Assembly: GCA_002104895.1 (NCBI GenBank)
Contig: MCFG01000341.1
Location: forward strand, 1-22,500
Reading direction: 5' to 3'
Length of the DNA: 22,500 nt
DNA from: Anaeromyces robustus
Lineage: Eukaryota > Neocallimastigomycota > Neocallimastigomycetes > Neocallimastigales > Neocallimastigaceae
In this document: piece by piece, positions 1 through 7,791 of the stretch
Layout of the letters: every line of letters begins with the position of its first letter
Position numbering within the stretch: position 1 is the first letter of the stretch
Notes under the pieces: model-generated
The model's input: only the letters and a program-made list of their open reading frames with translations
The model's database searches: none
Told to the model about the DNA's origin: nothing
Position numbers and translations under genes: made by a program

Positions 1-260
1 TTACCTTTCACGACCGACCTACAGCCTTCGGTGACTGGAGTTCGTCTTTCGCCAGAGTTTATCGTGGTATTAAACCCGTCGTCCGGTATTGCGTGCTTGT
101 TATCACACTAACAATCCCTATTACGAGGCAAGGCGTGCCTTACACAATCTCGATCCAACCGCCCTTTACTAATACCCAAATAATTAACGACTATAGTTTC
201 TCACCTACGGAAACTAGTTAATGTACGCCGTTACCCTGTGTATGAGCTCTATACGCTCCT
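1..260. other. GC-richer unassigned block with one open frame
   Basis: This stretch is clearly richer in G and C, including CG dinucleotides, than anything around it, and composition drops to AT-rich at about 260. On the plus strand the frame beginning at base 3 is open from the window edge to a stop near 224, about 73 codons with no required ATG, so it could be the 3' end of a gene lying outside the window. A second plus frame is open to about 111, and the minus frames are broken. I recognise no family in the translation. It could be a fragment of a GC-richer mobile element, a gene end or a non-coding RNA piece. Confidence 0.4.
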
Positions 261-480
261 AGTATATTTACTAAATTACCTTAAAAAATCTTAAAAGAAG
301 AACTTATTACTTTTATTTCTTTGGAAAGGACCTTGAAATAAAAGTAATATTTTAAGTTATAAGGAATATAAATTTTCCTTATTTATAATTGAAACAACAC
401 AAAATTTTAAAACACAAGATATTTTCTTGCCAATATTTCAGGCAAGGAATTTATTATTATTATATATATAAGTATATATA

Positions 481-485
<5 letters not shown>
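261..485. other. AT-rich non-coding stretch
   Basis: Low-complexity AT-rich DNA with no open frame of note. It contains a short imperfect inverted repeat around 300-355, where an ACTTTTATTTC-like arm faces GAAATAAAAGT. No gene is seen. Confidence 0.5.

Positions 486-522
<37 letters not shown>
486..522. repeat. 37-base poly(T) run
   Basis: Uninterrupted T run on the plus strand. Read on the minus strand it is a poly(A) lying downstream of the minus-strand repeat and gag remnant, so it could be the tail of a retroposed transcript. It could equally be an ordinary AT-genome homopolymer. Confidence 0.9.
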
Positions 523-525
<3 letters not shown>

Positions 526-538
526 GATATTTGGTTTG

Positions 539-795
539 TTCACTTATATTTTATTATGGAATTTATTTAAATACTATTTGATATATTCACTTATATTGGT
601 TATAGAATTTATTTGAATAGTATGGATTCATTCATTTATATTGATTATAGAATTTATTTTAATAATATTAATTTATTCACTTATATTGATTATTGGATTT
701 ATTTGAATGATATTGATTTATACACTTATTTTGATTATAAAATTTATTTAAATAATATTGGTTTATTCACTTATATTGATTTTAGGATTTGGTCG
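539..795. repeat. 45-bp minisatellite, about 5.6 copies
   Basis: Imperfect direct repeats start with TTCACTTATATT-like sequence at about 539, 586, 631, 676, 721 and 766. The spacing is 45 bp except for the slightly longer first unit. Because 45 is divisible by three, a plus-strand frame (613-813) stays open through four units and reads as a 15-residue repeat rich in Tyr, Ile, Phe and Asn. That frame has a stop just upstream of the array, no clear promoter and hydrophobic AT-driven composition, so I treat it as a by-product of the repeat. A repetitive peptide cannot be excluded. Confidence 0.8.
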
Positions 796-799
796 AGCA

Positions 800-1130
800 A
801 AGTATCAAGATAGGAATTAAAAAAAAATATTGGACCACAAACTGTTAGCAGACCAGTAGAAAAACTTTAAAAATAGCGGTAGATTATCCATAAATCCAAA
901 AGGAGAGATATGTCCTAAGAAATATTTGAAGTAGTCCAAAATAAAAGTGTTCTTAATACTAAAAGGGAATTTCCAAGTAGTTTCCTTAATTCTAGACTAG
1001 GCGGTAGCTTCCAAAAGGAGTTGTCCCAAAAGTTATTCGGAAAACTAGCAGTAGAGTTTGTTTATAAAGGTATTGTGTTTTTTTCTATAAAAGGTGCTTT
1101 TATTGTAACGTTTGCTTTTACACAATAGGT
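800..1130. other. Unassigned sequence, moderately AT-rich
   Basis: This part is less AT-extreme than its flanks and holds short internal echoes, for example two CCAAAAGGAG motifs (about 897 and 1012) and two AGCAG-AGTAGA-type motifs (about 848 and 1047). No frame of useful length and no recognisable domain. It may be the distal part of the minus-strand repeat that follows. Confidence 0.4.
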
Positions 1131-1139
1131 TTATAAACA

Positions 1140-1612
1140 ATAAAGTAATTTAAAATAAATATGTTTTGTTAGAAATAAGTTTTATTAATTTTAAAGTATA
1201 AATATTAATTATTAATTAGTTATTATAATATTTCAAATTACTTATAAACTAATTAATAAAAGCACGAATTTAAAAATATTTTATTAATGAATTTTACACC
1301 TATTTATATTTTTTTTTTTTTTTTGAAAATAATAAAAATTTCTAAAAAGTTCTCGAAACTTAAATTTTTTTGATAAAAAAGAATCTTATGGAAAAAGGAT
1401 AAATTATAAAAAATTTTTATCCGAAAATTTCTGATTTTATTCTATTAATTTCTATGATAAAATACAGAAATAAAATACAGAAATAAAATACAGAAATTAA
1501 TAATAAATTTTTCTTAAAATAAAAAATTTTTTATAAATTGAGAATGAGTGTGAGTCGAACCCAAGGAGTTCAGCTCGATGGTCATAGTATTTAACCACTA
1601 AACCATGGTTAC
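1140..1612 (-). repeat. Dispersed repeat copy A (tRNA-like head plus TATA-bearing body)
   Basis: Aligns along its length, with many substitutions and small gaps, to 3420-3940. Shared landmarks read on the minus strand in order are: a tRNA-like head; a cluster of TTTCTGTATTTTA units (about 1462-1497 here); a TATAAATAGGTGTAAAA segment (TATA-like core at 1299-1308); a GTGCTTTTATT motif; and an AT-rich end near a CTAACAAAACA-like sequence. Together with copy B it brackets a minus-strand copia gag remnant in the same orientation, so the pair may be the LTRs of an old gag-only element. The Pol III boxes also allow a SINE-like reading. Confidence 0.7.
1551..1612 (-). other. tRNA-like segment with Pol III A and B boxes (copy A)
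   Basis: On the minus strand a box-A match TGGTTTAGTGG (1595-1605) is followed about 33 bp downstream by a box-B match GGTTCGACTCA (1551-1561), at tRNA-like spacing. Acceptor and anticodon stems do not pair, so this is a tRNA-derived promoter or pseudo-tRNA and not a working tRNA gene. Confidence 0.75.
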
Positions 1613-1648
1613 TAATTTACTGATTATGAGTTTCGTTACAGTCAGGGA

Positions 1649-2332
1649 TTACTTTGGTGATATATGTGATACAATTTTCCAGTTATCTCGGAATTGAAAG
1701 ACATTGATCCAACGTAGATTTTCAGGTAGTGACCTGTTTAGAAATCCAACCTTGGCTTCGTCCGGAATGTTATGATCCAAAAGTTCTAACTCATCAAAGA
1801 TATTTTCTATGTAGGAAATGAAAATATTTATATCAACTGAGGTATCAAATTTTAGTTTTTCTAGTTTTTCTTTTAATTCTGTTTTCAATTGTTCCTTTCC
1901 TTTGGTGAACGAGTTTTCGAGTATCTTCCAAACTTCGTAGGCGGTCTTCCCTCTATTTTCAATAATCTTCCTGGTTTCTTCATTCAAAGAGTTTAAAATT
2001 ATCCATTTTGTAGTATTGTCATTTTTAATATCAGGTAGTTTAGTGGACTTATGGTAGGCAACCGAAGGATCTAATTTATCAATAATGTAGTCTTCAGGAT
2101 TATTGATTTTATTTCTTTTAATTTTCTTTACCTTTTCAGTAATCACATAGTCTACGAGATTGTTAATATCCAAAAGATAGAGCATGTTGGTTTTCCAGCT
2201 ATTATGATTTTCAGTGTTTAAAGTGACAGTGTGGGTGAAAGAATCAGTGTAATTGAAAGATATATTGTGTCTGTTTTCTGGTTCATAGGTTTCACCGTCT
2301 CTGGTTCTTCTATTGTTTGTTCTAACAGACAT
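1649..2332 (-). mobile_element. Ty1/copia-type gag remnant (fossil)
   Basis: A minus-strand frame of 227 residues reads as the copia-type Gag polypeptide (UBN2/DUF4219-like). It has an N-terminal part with a LNTENHNSWKTNMLYLLD segment, then a helical core containing AYEVWKILENSF and the NIFISYIENIFDEL/SLPENL signatures typical of the family. No zinc knuckle and no copia protease, integrase or reverse transcriptase is seen in the window, so the element is broken and old. The remnant stops about 35 bp from repeat copy A and lies between copies A and B. This suggests a deleted or gag-only (TR-GAG-like) derivative; the LTR assignment is inference. Confidence 0.8.
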
Positions 2333-3048
2333 ATTGTACGATCTTTATCAGTATGAAATTTATTTATTAAACTATATAATATGAGATGAGTTATTGAAAT
2401 ATAAGTAGAGAAAAAAAAAAATCAATTTATACGATGGATTTATATTTTGAAAATAATATTATCATAATAATACATATAATTTAATTACAGTAATAATGTA
2501 ATTTATTTGTGTTTTAATAATTTTAAATTTAATTATAATGTAATTTAATTTCTTTTATGATAATTTTAAATTTAATTATAATGTAATTTAATTTCTTTTA
2601 TGATAATTTTAAAAAGTTAATTGTGATATAAATTAATTTAATTAGGATAATTAATTGTAATTTGAGTATAATTATAATTAAAATATCTGATTGGACATTT
2701 ATTAATTTTCATATATGTTTAAAAATAGAAATAAAGTATGTTAATTTATGGTGTTGATGGACTTAATGTTTAAATTTAATTGTAATTAATGTTTAATTTG
2801 GGATAAATTTATGTTGTATTAATAAATTTATTGATTATTGAGTATGAGAAATAATTTTAAATTTATGTTTATATTTTTATAATTAATTCTTATGTTAAAA
2901 TTCATATATATAATCGTATTATTAATTGTATAAATATTCATTATTATAACTTAATTGGTGTATTTCATGAATATTTATTTTAATTTTTATTAATTTTCAA
3001 TTAAAATTGTTTAATATAGCTGAAATTTTATTTAAATTTTTAACTTAT
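2333..3048. repeat. AT-rich spacer with a 43-bp tandem repeat at 2489-2614
   Basis: No gene is seen. Within it, a 43-bp unit beginning ATAATTTTAAATTTAATTA repeats from 2518 and 2561, with partial copies on both sides (about 2.9 copies in all). The remainder is low-complexity AT-rich DNA that would form the leader of the minus-strand copia remnant. Confidence 0.65.
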
Positions 3049-3235
3049 ATTATTTATTTCAGCTCTTTTTATTTATATAGCTGACCCTTGTTATTTATTT
3101 CAGCTCTTTTTATTTTTATGGCTGACCCTTTTTATTTATTTCAGCTCATTTTTTTATTTTTATATATATATATATATATATTTTTTTTATATGGCTGACC
3201 CTTTTTATTTATTTCAGCTCATTTTTTTTTTTTTT
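3049..3235. repeat. Tandem array with CAGCTC / GCTGACCC units
   Basis: Four TTTATTTCAGCTC motifs (about 3054, 3095, 3136 and 3210) alternate with ATRGCTGACCC motifs (about 3076, 3117 and 3188). The basic period is about 41 bp. The third unit is stretched by a TA microsatellite (about 3161-3180) and the last by a T run. CAGCT and AGCTG in each unit are complementary, so each unit can form a short hairpin. Confidence 0.75.
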
Positions 3236-3263
3236 TTATTTTTATGTATTGATGTAACGGAAC

Positions 3264-3363
3264 GGTAGTTCCAATATTACAATTGACACCGATATTGAAA
3301 ACGTACACGAAAAGAAAATAAAATAAAAGAATGTTAATTATACTTTGTAATATCGGAACACCT
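3264..3363. repeat. Inverted repeat around a 66-bp loop
   Basis: GTTCCAATATTAC (3268-3280) faces GTAATATCGGAAC (3347-3359) with one mismatched pair, and GGT/ACC extends the stem beyond a bulge. The element sits in a GC-richer patch (about 3250-3400) just left of repeat copy B. It may be leader RNA structure of the minus-strand copia remnant. Confidence 0.6.
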
Positions 3364-3419
3364 TTCCTTTGTTAACCCGGAAGGTCGGCGTCGATATATA
3401 TTAGTATAATTTTAATTTA

Positions 3420-3940
3420 TTTTTTATTTAAAATATGTTTTATTAGAATTTAGTTTTATTAATTATTAAAAATTAATAATAACTAATCTTTGTAGTATTT
3501 CAAACTACTTATGAATTAATTATTACTAATATATATAAAGTTATAAAAGAATAAAAGCACAAAGAAAAATATTTTAACTAAAAGTTTTACACCTATTTAT
3601 ACTTTTTGCGGAAAAATAGTTTTAAAAATAAAAGTTCATAAAAAATAATAAAAATTGCTAGAAACTAAGATATTTTGTTATAAAATGAATCTCATAGAAA
3701 AATAAAGAAATATTATATAATTTTTTCTTAAAGTTTCTAATTTTATTCCATGTAATTCTATAAAGAAATACAGAAATAAAATACAGAAATAAAATACAGA
3801 AACAAATACAGAATAAAATACAGAAATTTATAATAAATAAATTTAAAATAAAATTTTTATAAAATTTGGAACAAGGTGTGAGTCGAACCCAGAGTGTTCG
3901 CCCAGATGGTCATAGTTACTAACCACTAGACCATGGCTAC
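3420..3940 (-). repeat. Dispersed repeat copy B (tRNA-like head plus TATA-bearing body)
   Basis: Second copy of the repeat also seen at 1140-1612, in the same orientation. Minus-strand order is: tRNA-like head (3878-3940); TTTCTGTATTTTA units (about 3765-3822); TATAAATAGGTGTAAAA (TATA-like core at 3593-3602); and AT-rich end. Divergence from copy A is substantial, so neither copy is a recent arrival. The head end lies 14 bp from the first base of the Ty3 element. Confidence 0.7.
3878..3940 (-). other. tRNA-like segment with Pol III A and B boxes (copy B)
   Basis: Minus strand: box A TGGTCTAGTGG at 3923-3933 and box B GGTTCGACTCA at 3879-3889. Numbering the 5' end as GTAGCCA puts box A at tRNA position 8, but the opposite acceptor strand and the anticodon stem do not pair, so it is a pseudo-tRNA or tRNA-derived promoter. 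Its importance is its place: a Ty3-family element begins 14 bp upstream of its 5' end. Confidence 0.75.
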
Positions 3941-4940
3941 TATTTTACTAATTTTGATACAATATTCCCTTATATACACATTATTTCTAAACCCATATTT
4001 TTAAACCTTTTATCCCATATAAACTAACATTTAATAAAACTTCTTTATAATATTATTAATATCTTAAAACATAATAATTTTATCTATATTAAAAATTATT
4101 TTTATATTATCAATATTTTATTAATATCTTAAAATAAATTATAAATATTTTATTAATATCAAATAAATTTTATCAATACTTTATAATTAATATTCTTATA
4201 ATAAATTTTATCAATATTCTTATAATAAATAAATATTATTAATATTTTATATTAAATAAATCCTATTAATATCTTATAATAAATTCTATATCTTTATTAA
4301 TATTTTAAATAAATCTTATTAATATTTTATAATAAACTTTATATATAATAAATAATATTTTAAATAATATTTTATCAATATCAAATATTTTATAACACTT
4401 TATTAATACATTTTATTTATATTCTTATAACAATAATTATTAATATTTCTAATTCTAACCTTTAATAAATTTAATACTTCAATATAATTATAATAATAAA
4501 TATTTATAATAATAAATATATAAATAATTATAATTAAATAATACTATCCACTCTTTTCCCTTTTTCCCTTATCCTTTCCCTCCAACTTAAAAACCCTGGA
4601 CAAATACAGAAAATAAATATTCTGTATATTATTAAAATAAAATAAAATAAATAAAATAATAAAAATTAATTATAAAATAAATGAATTATTTATAAAATGT
4701 ATAATACAGAAGTTAAATGTATTTCTGTATAAAAGTATAATATTTATTTTTAATTTTTATTTAAAACACTAAATAGATTAATAAAATATTTAATAATTAG
4801 AATAGAAAATATTAATAAATAATAATAACAATAATAATTAATATTAAAATAAATCTTAGAAAATAATGTTTAGAATAGAGAATTATATTATAAAATAAAT
4901 AATAATAATTAGATTAATTAAATAAATAATAATAATAATA

Positions 4941-4956
4941 ATAGTCGAAAGACTAT
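4941..4956 (+). other. Perfect GAAA-loop hairpin in the LTR
   Basis: ATAGTC-GAAA-GACTAT: a six-base-pair stem closed by a GNRA-type tetraloop, 20 bp upstream of the TATA-like box and kept in all three LTR copies. In genomic RNA it would lie in the U3 part of the 3' end, where it could act in 3'-end formation. Role unknown. Confidence 0.6.
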
Positions 4957-4975
4957 AATAATAAAATTCATGTAT

Positions 4976-4983
4976 TATAAAAG
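4976..4983 (+). promoter_or_regulatory. TATA-like box of the LTR promoter
   Basis: TATAAAAG followed by GAGG, the best TATA match in the LTR, about 195 bp from its 3' end, a normal place for the U3/R promoter. The same motif occurs at 15256-15263 and 16478-16485. The transcription start would be expected roughly 25-40 bp downstream or at a scanned site beyond. Confidence 0.55.
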
Positions 4984-5180
4984 GAGGATAATTTTTCTTT
5001 CTTTTATAAAACGATCAATAATTTGTATTTAAAAATAAGAATAATAAAAATAAAAGAAGAGTTAAACAAAAGATTATTTTATTTTTAATTTTATTGATTC
5101 ATTAGTAATAATTATTTAGTATATAAGTTAATTATATTTATTGTTTATGAATATACATGTTTCCTGCATCAAGAAAAATT

Positions 5181-5196
5181 TGGTGGAGAATCCGGG
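5181..5196 (+). other. Probable primer-binding site
   Basis: TGGTGGAGAATCCGGG begins with the TGG expected to pair with a tRNA CCA end, nine bases after the LTR. The implied tRNA 3' end is CCCGGATTCTCCACCA. I cannot name the tRNA from the sequence alone. Confidence 0.6.
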
Positions 5197-5502
5197 CGGG
5201 AACAAAAAGTATGAAAAATAAACAATAAATTAACATAAGTAAAAATAATTATTACTAAATTTGAGATATTGGTTTTAAATTTTTTTTTTGAGATATATTT
5301 TTTTATTTGATAATAATAAAAGAATTTTATAATAAAACATATTTATTTAAAGAATTAATTATTTAAAAGAATTTTATAATAAAACATATTTATTTGAAGA
5401 TTTAATTATTTAAATAAAAATTTTAAAAATTTATATAATAATAATAGTAAAAATTAATATTAATAGTACTATTGTTATTATAAATAAGTATTACAAAAAG
5501 AA

Positions 5503-6241
5503 AACGTTACACAAATATTGAGAGATTTGTGAAACGTTAAAAATATTAAAAAAAAAAATTGATTTATTTGTTTTAATATATATTATATTAAAACAAAAAT
5601 ATTTCGGAAGTTATTAGTGGTTATCCACTACGTTACCGAATTTATTATTAATAAGGATAATTAGTTTCCACCCAACTAGTTTGTTATATTTCTAATCTGC
5701 CAGGGGATTAGTGTGATATAAAAACTAGGAAATAATTAGTCCTTTCAGCAATTAATAGTAAATTCTATAATTAAATTTAAATACTGCTTGTGCCTTATTC
5801 AAAGAATAAGCTAATTCAAGCAACCCTTATTTATAGAGTGCGGCTGTTGGATGAAAAACTCCTTAGCTCAATTGCGTTTCTATAAACTAAGAGAATAGCT
5901 TACTTCAATAATTTGTAGTATTGTTCAAGCTATTTAAATTTAATTATAACAGTATTTTTTATTAACATTGTATTGGTTGCTGTTTATAGAGTAGAAAAAT
6001 TCGAAATATAAACAGTAATTAAAAATAATTTTTAATAAGAGAATAACTAAGCACACACTCAGCAAGCGGGAGTAGAGGTGCTTAGACAGTTCAATATTTA
6101 TTCAACAACAAGAGAGTAGTAAGTTCTGCTGAAAATCCTGATGAGAGATTCGGGAGCAGAACTAGGAAACGAAAATTAATAAATATTGAATGAGGGTCTA
6201 AGTACGAGGTCGAAAGGCTTTATAGTCACTGTGCTTGAGTG
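5503..6241 (+). other. Highly structured leader RNA domain
   Basis: A GC-richer island inside the AT-rich leader with a run of perfect stems: 5503-5538 (AACGTT, ACAAAT arms); 5603-5640 (TTCGG and TAGTGG arms); 5676-5728 (CTAGTT, TTATAT, CTAATC arms); 5786-5821 (GCTTG, CTTATTC arms); 5830-5886 (TTTATAGA arms); 5894-5934 (AATAGCTT, CAATA arms); and 5980-6015 (CTGTTTATA arms). A nested multi-helix element fills 6056-6241, with CACTC/GAGTG, CTTAGAC/GTCTAAG, a 13-bp TTCAATATTTATT stem and a 9-bp AGTTCTGCT stem. It lies between the primer site and gag. Candidate roles are internal ribosome entry, packaging or dimerisation, or a ribozyme/intron. I found no match to group I, group II or hammerhead cores. 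Confidence 0.65.
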
Positions 6242-7791
6242 AAAATTATTAATAAATTATTAACAATACAATCACTTAATAAATAATACTAATTAATATT
6301 TTTTTTTATTTTCATTTATTATAATTCTCTAGAACATTCCTTTGTAAACTTCCGACGGTTGTAAAAAAAAAAAAAAAAAAAAAAAATTCTAGTAATCCTT
6401 GAAAAATTAAAGTTCTCATTATATTTCCGTTACACAAATTAAATTCCCTTCTGATTAAGAAATTATATATATTCTATTGATTAATTCCAAGTTTTAAATA
6501 TACATATAATAAACTGATATTGTTCTTTAAATTTTAATAAATAAATAATTAATAAATTTCTATATTCTAAAGGACTTCTAAAATTTGTGTTAATAAAAAT
6601 TATATTAAAAATTTTTGATAATATTAATATTAATAAATTTTATTAAACAATAGTAAAAATAATAATATTAATAACAATCAACCTATTAAAATAATCTTGA
6701 TATATTATTACAATAAATAAATTTATAAAATTTTTTTTTAAAATCATAATACTCTAATAAAATTTTGGAAACCTCTTTCAACTATAAATAAATATTTTCC
6801 TAATAAAAATAAAATATATAAAAATTATATAATTAAGTTATATATTTACACAAATATATATTTTTATATATAATTTATATAACCTTAAATAAAATTAATT
6901 TTATTAATAATTTCTTGAAATTCCTAGAAACATTTTATCCTTATTAATTCCTTTATACAATTTTTTTTTTTTGAATTAAAATAATAATAACTTAAATTAA
7001 TTTTCTTGTAACAACCTTTTAAATATTTTTGCTTTCAATTCTTATTTTTATTTAATCATATATCTTTATATATTTATTTATTATATTCTTTCTATATATA
7101 TCATATTGAATATATATTGTATATAATAAAAATAAATATTAATAAAATTTTATATTAATTTTCTTTCAATTTATTAATAAATCTTATATTAATATTCTTT
7201 TCAACTTATTAATAATATTATTTTATATTAATTTCTTTCAATTTATTAATAAATCTTATATTAATATTCTTTTCAACTTATTAATAATATTATTTTATGT
7301 TAAGTTTCTTTCAACTTATTTATAATAAAAATTTATATTAATTTCCTTTCAACTTATTAATAATAAAAATTTATATATTATATTTTTACTTATTAATATT
7401 GGTAAATCTAAAATATTATACTGTTATCTTAACACATTAATAATAATTTTATATAAATTTTTTTATACTTATTATTTAATAATATCCAATATTAATTTTT
7501 TTTTTAACAAAATTTTTATTACTTATTATATATTATCCTAACCCTATTATATTTAAAATTCAAATTAAAATAAAAGAATTAATAAACTGAATTTCAAGAA
7601 ATATTACAAATATAATAAACGAATTTTTTATATTAAATATTTGAAACTAATTGAAAATCCTGTATCTTGATAATATAAATTAAATAAAATATAATAAATT
7701 AATAAAATAAATAAATAAAGTATTAATCTATAAAATAAATAAAACTATTGATTTTCTTATATTTTTGTGTTTCTGAATCTAAAAATTAAAA
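6242..7791 (+). other. AT-rich distal leader of the Ty3 element
   Basis: About 1.55 kb between the structured domain and the gag start, low in complexity and without a useful open frame. It contains a 20-plus A run near 6363-6385, and a tandem array of about six 36-bp units at 7151-7376, each with a TTTCTTTCAACTTATTAATAA-like core. Such a long leader with upstream ATGs makes simple scanning to gag unlikely. Splicing or internal initiation is possible. Confidence 0.6.
7151..7376. repeat. Tandem repeat of about 36 bp, six copies
   Basis: Units share TATATTAATTTCTTTTCAA and a TTATTAATAA-type core, with alternating sub-types giving a roughly 71-bp higher-order period. It lies in the distal leader of the Ty3 element. 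Confidence 0.7.

Larger units (their letters stand above)
3955..5171 (+). repeat. 5' LTR of the Ty3/gypsy element
   Basis: 1217 bp, beginning TGATACAATATTCCC and ending TTTCCTGCATCA, the usual TG...CA termini. It repeats at 14235-15451 and, slightly diverged, at 15456-16674. Its interior is AT-rich, with a TATA-like box near 4976 and two ATACAGAA...TTCTGTAT hairpins (about 4605-4629 and 4703-4730). Confidence 0.95.

Noticed and set aside
200-216. 14-base match on the minus strand to the conserved 3' end of 18S rRNA (GTTTCCGTAGGTGA)
   Set aside because: Flanking bases do not resemble rRNA on either side, so it is probably chance.
1551-1612. Functional tRNA gene
   Set aside because: A and B boxes match, but acceptor, D and anticodon stems do not pair; the same holds for 3878-3940.
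3765-3835. CRISPR-like array of ATACAGAAATAAA units
   Set aside because: Short 13-bp direct tandem units without unique spacers in a eukaryotic repeat; a simple minisatellite.
6133-6175. Hammerhead ribozyme-like core (CTGATGAG followed by GAAAC)
   Set aside because: The words are there, but the sequence between them does not form stem II; its AGCAGAACT pairs instead with an upstream arm, and no proper stem III with a cleavage triplet is seen.
5503-6241. Group I or group II intron in the leader
   Set aside because: GTGCG near 5838 and TATAGTC near 6221 recall intron motifs, but I found no matching P7 partner or domain V hairpin with the usual sequence.
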